From Desulfatitalea sp. UBA4791 (GTDB lineage: Bacteria > Desulfobacterota > Desulfobacteria > Desulfobacterales > Desulfosarcinaceae), in assembly GCA_002402905.1 (NCBI GenBank), contig DHGT01000082.1, forward strand, positions 1-11,667: a DNA stretch of 11,667 nucleotides, read 5' to 3'. A program made the translations under genes and the position numbers. The notes below the pieces were generated by a model, which worked only from the letters and a program-made list of their open reading frames with translations, ran no database searches and was not told where the DNA came from. Shown in pieces: positions 7,036 to 11,667 of this stretch (position 1 is the stretch's first letter; every line of letters starts with the position of its first letter).

Positions 7036-7391
7036 GTTTTCATGCTCCTTTGTTTAAGCCGGCAGACCATGCCGTTCATTGGCCACTCGATGAGGAAACG
7101 CCATATGCGTTGAACCCATGCCATTATCCTATTCGATTCGGTGCGATTCGGTCTGCCGGCGAATTGTTTTTTAAAGTTACAATTAAAAAGACGCGGATCA
7201 ACGGGAAAAGTTTACAACGTGCGTCGAATGATCGCCATGTGAATGGGCCGGCAGGGGGGAGGCTCCGGGGGGAATCGCCATGGAACGGCTTGTATTCACA
7301 AATGAAGGAGTGTTAAATGAAAATTTGAATGTGTTGGGTATTTAATTGTATTTTTACCAATGGGATGTCGTTCAGCAAGGAGGCCGTAAGC
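7036..7391. other. Divergent regulatory region with inverted and direct repeats
   Basis: A 356-base divergent gap. It contains a perfect 11-bp inverted repeat GCCGGCAGACC (7058-7068) / GGTCTGCCGGC (7150-7160). The 7058-7068 arm ends 6 bases before the AAGGAG of the minus-strand FecR gene. A third GCCGGCAG lies at 7247-7254. CGATTCGGT occurs twice with 10-base spacing (7134-7142, 7144-7152). On the minus strand GATAAT (7123-7128) is a good -10 but lacks a matching -35. On the + strand TTGTAT (7290-7295), 17 bases, TTAAAT (7313-7318) is a weak promoter candidate for the kinase gene. Confidence 0.4.
7317..7328 (+). other. Three-codon ORF (Met-Lys-Ile-stop) behind a strong SD
   Basis: GAAGGAG (7304-7310) sits 6 bases before ATG AAA ATT TGA. 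This good initiation site leads to an immediate stop, in the same frame as the histidine kinase that starts 64 bases later. It may be a minimal upstream ORF, or the old start of the kinase lost through a nonsense change. Nothing proves translation. Confidence 0.3.
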
Positions 7392-8513
7392 GTGACAACG
7401 ACGCATCATGTTGCGCCGAGTCCGGAAGAAAAAAAGTATCGCAATATCCTGGATCAAATGGAGGAGGGATATTACGAGACGGATCTGACCGGCCAATTTA
7501 CCTATGTGAACCCGGCCGCCAGCGCGCACCTGGGCCGTCCGGTCGATGAATTGATCGGCATGAACTACCAGACCTACATGGCGGTGGATACCGCCAAAAC
7601 GCTCTTCGGCATCTTCAATCAGGTCTATCTTACGGGCAAGCCTGCCAAAGGCATCGAATGCGACATCATCCATCCGGATGGGGCGTTGCGCATCCATGAA
7701 ATTTCGGTTTCCCTGCTGCGGCAGCCGTCCGGGGAACCGATCGGTTTTTTCGGTATTTCCAGGGATCGCACCGAACAGCTCGATATGGAGCGGGCGCTTC
7801 GTGAGAGCGAAGAGAGCTATCGCAGCATCATGGACCTTTCCCCGGACGCCATCACCATCAACGAGGTCGGCACCGGCCGTTACGTGGCGGCCAACAAAGC
7901 CTTTTTCGAAAAAACCGGGTACCGCCCGGATGAGGTCGTCGGGCGTACCCCCGAAGCGTTGAAACTGTTCGCCGTGCCCGAGGAGTGGCAGCAGTTCCTC
8001 GAGGCCATGCGGCGCGACTGCTTAGACGGCCTGGAAGTGCAATTTCGATCCAAGGATGGGACGGTTCTTGAGAATCTGGTGTCCGGTCGCCGCATTCAGT
8101 TCAAAAACAAACCGTGCTTTCTGTTTGTCTCCACGGAGATCGCGTCCCTCAAGCGAACGCAGCAGGCCCTGCGTGACAGCGAGGAGAGCTACCGCCAGGT
8201 GCTTGAATTGGCGCCCGATGCCATCAGCCTGACCCGGGTATCCGACGGCACGTACCTGGAGGTCAGCGAGGCCTTCTGCCAGCAGACCGGTTACACCCGT
8301 GACGAAACCGTGGGCCGGAGCGCCTTGGAACTGAATCTCTATGTCGACCCGGCCGAACGTAAGCGGTCATCGGGCTTACCTCTCTGGAACTGGGTCTTTA
8401 TGCCAACACCGACGATCGCTGGCTGTACTTCAAGACCTTCGAGGCGGAGGGACGGGTGGACGGCATGGAAATCGACTTTCGCAGCAAATCCGGAGAGGTC
8501 ATCACCAACCTGA
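7392..8513 (+). pseudogene. 5' part of a broken multi-PAS sensor histidine kinase
   Basis: The start is a GTG at 7392 with AAGGAGG 8 bases upstream, better than ATGs at 7329 or 7365 which lack an SD. From it I read PAS1 (about residues 15-130, NILDQMEEGYYETDLTGQF), PAS2 (about 140-260, SYRSIMDLSPDAITI) and the first half of PAS3 (from SYRQVLELAPDAISL to LYVDPAERKR). No TM segment or signal peptide is visible, so the sensor is probably cytoplasmic. Meaningful homology ends near 8364; the remaining 50 codons to the stop at 8511-8513 are out-of-frame reading of the next PAS domain. The continuation lies in another frame from 8363. This fragment has PAS domains but no kinase core, so on its own it cannot phosphorylate. 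Confidence 0.8.
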
Positions 8514-9064
8514 TGTCCGGTCTGCCCATTCGGTTCGACGGGCAGAACTGCCTTCTCTCCATGGCCGTCGACATTACCGGACGAAAGCGCGCCGAACGGG
8601 AGCTGGAAAAGTATCGGCGGCACCTGGAAGAGATGGTCCGGGAGCGCACGCAGGCTTTGGAAGCCGCCCAGGCCGAACTGGTCAAGAGCGAAAAATTGGC
8701 GGTGCTCGGCCAGCTCACGGCCACGGTCAGTCACGAACTGCGCAATCCCCTGGGGGTGATCCGGTCGTCCAATTTCTATTTGCACCGAAAAATCAAGGAG
8801 AAGGATGCCAAAATAGACAAGCACTTGAAACGCATCGACGATCAGGTGTCCATGTGCGATGCCATCGTGGCCGATTTGCTCGAATACACCCGCGGCCGCA
8901 ATGCCTCGATGGTCAAGGAGGCGCTGACCCCATGGCTGGTTCAGGTCATCCAACAGCTTCAGGAGTCCGAAGGTGTGGCCATTGCCGCGGATTTATGCAC
9001 CGATCTGCCGGCCGTGCCCCATGACCGGGAAAAGATGCGGCGGGTGATCATCTCCGCTTTGTGA
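8363..9064 (+). pseudogene. 3' part of the broken histidine kinase: PAS, HisKA, no ATPase domain
   Basis: The frame opens at 8363 immediately after an in-frame TAA (8360-8362) and begins in mid-PAS domain: VIGLTSLELGLYANTDDR, then VDGMEIDFRSKSGEVITN. A coiled-coil linker (RAERELEKYRRHLEEMV) leads to a HisKA dimerisation/phospho-acceptor domain with the H-box SHELRNPLG. The frame ends at DREKMRRVIISAL and stop, which is exactly where the HATPase_c N-box should begin; N, G1, F and G2 boxes are all absent. With no SD or start codon at the opening of the frame (a GTG at 8456 lies inside the PAS), this is a gene remnant, not an independent gene. The sequence following 9062 belongs to an opposite-strand gene, so the missing ATPase domain is not merely frameshifted. 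Confidence 0.8.
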
Positions 9065-9276
9065 CTTTCCAGAAACTCGGCCTTGGCCTGATTTTTCATG
9101 GCGTATTCGCGTAAGGCACAGCACCTGGAGTTGAGGAAGCAGCATTTGCCGGCGCACTTTTCGGATGCCGCGGTCAGATAATCGTCGTAATAATCGGTGA
9201 GATTGCCGGCTTGAGAGACGGATACGGCCCCCATGGTAAGCACACAAACCGCCAGTGCGATCATGATCTGTTTCAT
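8959..9276 (-). CDS. Small secreted Cys-rich protein, probably truncated at its C-terminus
   Basis: As read, 105 residues. The ATG at 9276 has a strong SD (GGAGG, 6 bases upstream) and begins a clear Sec signal peptide, cleaved near VSQA|GN (23/24). The mature part has a compact cysteine pattern, CAGKCC (41-46) and RCC (51-53), i.e. Cx3CCx5CC, then a charged helix ending about LESHKAEM (76). From about residue 77 the reading frame continues on the antisense of the histidine kinase, with composition unlike the first part, so the original C-terminus is probably lost. Odd or paired cysteines in a secreted protein suggest disulfides or metal binding, but I do not recognise the family. Upstream on the minus strand only a weak promoter candidate is seen (TTGGAG 9351-9356, 16 bases, TATACG 9329-9334). 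Confidence 0.65.
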   Translation of the reverse strand: MKQIMIALAVCVLTMGAVSVSQAGNLTDYYDDYLTAASEKCAGKCCFLNSRCCALREYAMKNQAKAEFLESHKAEMITRRIFSRSWGTAGRSVHKSAAMATPSDS

Positions 9277-9597
9277 GGTGCACCTCCCTTTGTTTGGTCT
9301 TCACCTGTTAATGGCGTGGTCATCGTCGCGTATACGATGCGTCCCCCGGCCTCCAACGGGAAACGGGAAAATTCGGGCCGCCAGTGCCCGGTTGATCCTA
9401 CCGGTGCGTCCATCCTGATATTTAAGTTATCATGCGGGGGGTTTCATTGAGGTTTCAAAAGGGTGGACGATCGGTATTTGGGGTTTGGTTATAACATTCT
9501 GATATATTGAATCATTCGAACCAAATTGATATTTGGTGATGATTTGAATTCAAAATTTGATTTTTATTTACCACCCAACGTTGTTGACTTAAAATGA
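9277..9597. other. Intergenic region with AT-rich repeat cluster
   Basis: A 321-base gap between the Cys-rich gene start and the 3' end of the BTAD regulator, both on the minus strand. I see no gene. The stretch about 9420-9597 is AT-rich. It holds ACCAAAT/ATTTGGT (9520-9526 with 9531-9537, loop TGAT) flanked by AATCAT (9510-9515) and ATGATT (9539-9544), a competing partner TTTGGTT (9484-9490), and the palindrome TTTGAATTCAAA (9543-9554). No U-tract follows these stems on either strand, so they resemble operator or leader structures more than a terminator. Confidence 0.4.
9510..9544. repeat. Nested inverted repeat in AT-rich intergenic DNA
   Basis: The inner arms ACCAAAT and ATTTGGT pair perfectly over 7 bp around TGAT. 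The outer arms AATCAT and ATGATT pair over 6 bp, with a 4-base bulge on one side and 1 base on the other. A regulator-binding dyad or RNA hairpin is possible. Confidence 0.5.
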
Positions 9598-10203
9598 TCA
9601 GGTTTCCATGATCCCTCTATGCAGGGCTTCCAAACCGGGATCGAGTTGTTCGCCCAGTTCTTCTTCTATACGGCGCCGGTAAGCTTTATAGACCCGGTCG
9701 GCCTTGTTTGGCAGGCCGCGCCGGGCGTAAAGCGCCATGAGACGCCGGCAGGCCGTTTCATCCAGCGGATCTGCATCGAGCAGGCAATGAAACATCTGGC
9801 AGGCTTTGTTCAGGGCGCCGCGCAGCTCATACAGGTTGCCGATCCTCGACAACAAGTCGCAATAGACGGCGTACAGGCGCCGTCGCATGGGTTCGGCCCA
9901 TGGCGCGTAACGGTCTGAAGGCAGAAAATCGCCGCCGTAAATCTGCTTTGCCGTCAGGAAAAGGTCCAGTGCCTCCCGTGTTCGATGCGCTTTTTCTTCA
10001 ATTCTGGCGTTTTCACACAAGAGTTGAAATCGAAAGGCGTCCACATCGCAAAGATCGGGATTCAGAGAGACGAGATTGTCCTGTAAGACGAGGTAGATGG
10101 AGCCTATCTTCTGATCGATGTCCGGCTCCAACACCCGTCGCAGTCGATGCAGTGATGCCTTGAAGGTGCCTTCTCCCGAAGCCTTGGACTCAGGCCAAAG
10201 GTC
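9598..10203 (-). pseudogene. 3' part of BTAD-type regulator: rest of winged helix plus BTAD
   Basis: This continues the same frame as the upstream piece directly after the TAA at 10204-10206. The first residues, DLWPESKASGEG then TFKASLHRLRRVLEP, complete the OmpR/PhoB-like winged helix, including the likely recognition helix. After about 10090 follows a bacterial transcriptional activator (BTAD) domain of helical repeats: VDAFRFQLLC, GGDFLPSDRYAPWAEPMRRRL, then ADPLDETACRRLMALYARRG, ending ELGEQLDPGLEALHRGIMET. A GTG at 10134 could in principle restart translation but has no evident SD and would leave half a winged helix. Family knowledge: such proteins activate transcription near their binding sites; this separated piece should not bind DNA properly. 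Confidence 0.8.
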
Positions 10204-11667
10204 TTAGATCAGCATCTCCTTGGGAATGTGCCGGCCGCCCCTGGAAACGAGGGCCTTGAGAAAATCTTTCGAGCGGGTGCCTTTCCACTCCGATTCGGGA
10301 ATCGGCGTTTCGTCGCGGCAGACCTCGAAGGCACCCAGTGTGCGGATCTTGATACGCGGCAGGGCCCGGGTGCGGATGGCTTTGAGGATCTCCAGGGCCT
10401 TGGCCCGCGCGCCTGGAGTGCCCGCGTCGGCCACAGCCGACAACTCGGTGCAGGCGCGGGGCCCGAACTTGCGAATGAGTAATTGCCGAATATAGTCGAA
10501 CCGGTCGTCGATATTCATTTCCAGGGTCCGGGTGCATATTTCGATCGCATCGACCGGCCGAACGATGGCAAAATGAAAAACACCGTAACGCTCGGCCAAC
10601 TCGAAGGCTTCGGCCAGGCAGGCTTGGGCTGCTTCGATCTGATTGCGGCGAATGTGTAGAAACCCCATGGACAGGAGCGCTTCCGCGATAAAGGTGTTGC
10701 TCCGGATGCGCCTGAAATAGGCCAGGCCTGTTCGAATTCGGGTTTCGGCGGATTCCCATTGGCCGAGATGGAGTTCTGTCAGGGCGAGCAGGAGGTGGGT
10801 CCAGTTTTCATGCAAGCCCGCACGGCATTCGGGTTCCTGATAGATGGCGAGACTGTCGCGAAAACATCGTACGGCTGCGTCGAAGTGTCCCTGCCAGTAG
10901 AAATTGGCCCCCTGGAAGGTTAAGGACATGGCCATACCGGTCCAGTGGTCCATTGCGGTGCAAAGCTGATACAGTTGCTCCGAAATTTTTTGTGCTTCGC
11001 CGTGGGACTCGCTGTAGAATGCCAGCAGAAAATCGGAATAGAGCTTCAGGGGCACCAGGTAGACCAGACCCATTTCCGAAATGGCGCGATCCAGTTTATC
11101 CAGGCACGCCCTGGCGGGAAGGAGATCGCCGCGAAACAGGTACATCTCGCTCAACATTTTCTCCTTCATAATGCTGAGTTCCGGGTAATCGATACGCTTC
11201 TCCAGTATGTCGAGATTCCGAAGCAAGCCGGGCAGCTTATGGAATTCGCCCAGCCATGTCACGGCAATACCGGCATTGACCAGCGCGCTGAACTGCAGGA
11301 TCGGGTCGCCGGCCTTGGCAGCGAAAAGCCAGGCGTTCTGGCAGGCGACAAATCCACTTCGCGGTTCTCCGCCACGGATCGTCAAGGCCAGTCCGGTATT
11401 GAGCCACAGCAACGCCTTTTCCCAATCGAGACCCTGCGGACCGACGGCGCTTCCCAGCTGGTTGGCATGGTCCAGAAGTTTTTTCAGCGGGATAATGTCG
11501 CGGCCCCGCATGATCGTAGCCTCCAGGAGAAAGGCCAGGCAGAGGATGCGCCCGTCGACCCTGCCTTGGGAATCGAATATTTGATAGGCTTTCCAGAGCC
11601 GCGAGATGTTTCGATCCGCCTCCGTAAAGCGGGCGAGCATGGAAGTGAAAAACAACAACCAAGGTTG
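10204..11667 (-). pseudogene. 5' part of BTAD-type regulator, open at the window edge, ends at in-frame TAA
   Basis: The frame is open through the right edge, so the true start and N-terminal domain lie outside; a TTG at 11656-11658 is not a convincing start. What is visible is a long helical TPR-like region (for example ALLSMGFLHIRRNQIEAAQA and NWTHLLLALTELHLGQWESA). A winged-helix domain then begins at about 10359 with IKIRTLGAFEVCRDETPIP and breaks at PKEMLI followed by TAA. The same frame resumes coherently with DLWPES, where related proteins usually read LI-x-DLWPE, so a single substitution (for example GAA to TAA) explains the stop. Related regulators of this size carry an AAA/STAND ATPase upstream of the repeats, which I would expect beyond the edge. 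The target is unknown. No second stop or frameshift is seen in this part. Confidence 0.82.

Noticed and set aside
8360..8513. Programmed -1 ribosomal frameshift joining the two kinase frames
   Set aside because: The two frames repeat the same PAS segment at the junction, so joining them does not give a proper PAS domain; a deletion explains it better. I see no slippery heptamer with a clear downstream structure.
8339..8953. Minus-strand open frame opposite the histidine kinase
   Set aside because: The + strand reads recognisable PAS and HisKA sequence; the antisense frame has no SD or domain signature.
9277..9597. Terminator of the BTAD gene or a mobile-element end in the AT-rich spacer
   Set aside because: The stems lack a following U-tract on the minus strand, and there is no transposase fragment or target-site duplication.
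10204..10206. Recoding of the stop as selenocysteine or pyrrolysine
   Set aside because: The codon is TAA; known recoding uses TGA or TAG, and the position needs no special residue.

Overview
The window looks like chromosome from a Gram-negative, motile bacterium. It encodes Sec signal peptides, a lipoprotein, a periplasmic L,D-transpeptidase, a membrane HD-GYP protein and a near-consensus flagellar sigma-28 (FliA) promoter. Gene style (HD-GYP, multi-PAS kinase, a BTAD regulator with a TPR region, FecR/DUF6600 protein) suggests a Desulfobacterota/deltaproteobacterial lineage, but this is inference from family knowledge and no marker gene is present. Coding sequence is GC-rich; the intergenic stretches around 7160-7370 and 9420-9600 are clearly more AT-rich. 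I see no tRNA, rRNA, CRISPR array or insertion sequence.

Layout, left to right. 88-1788 (-) is a secreted TPR protein with a good SD and a sigma-70-type promoter about 280 bp upstream (2071-2099). 2171-2800 (-) is a small TPR lipoprotein, translationally coupled by a 4-base ATGA overlap to the HD-GYP protein at 2797-4254 (-). A sigma-28 promoter (4302-4328) lies just upstream of that pair. The divergent gene at 4496-4990 (+) is a YkuD-type L,D-transpeptidase followed by a terminator hairpin (5041-5068). 5074-7035 (-) is a FecR/DUF6600 protein with a long Arg/Pro-rich tail.

From about 7.4 kb to the right edge the genes look damaged. The + strand multi-PAS histidine kinase (7392-9064) has lost roughly one tandem PAS repeat, with an out-of-frame junction near 8363, and has lost nearly all of its ATPase domain at about 9050-9062. 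A minus-strand, secreted, Cys-rich small protein (start 9276) is cut at the same point. The minus-strand BTAD-type transcriptional regulator (9598 to beyond the right edge) is split by an in-frame TAA at 10204-10206 inside its winged-helix domain. Either this is a decaying signalling locus or the assembly has errors here; the sequence alone cannot decide.

I found no convincing new defence or biosynthetic system. The most informative new reading is the FliA-controlled HD-GYP plus TPR-lipoprotein pair, which links cyclic-di-GMP turnover or sensing to the flagellar regulon.
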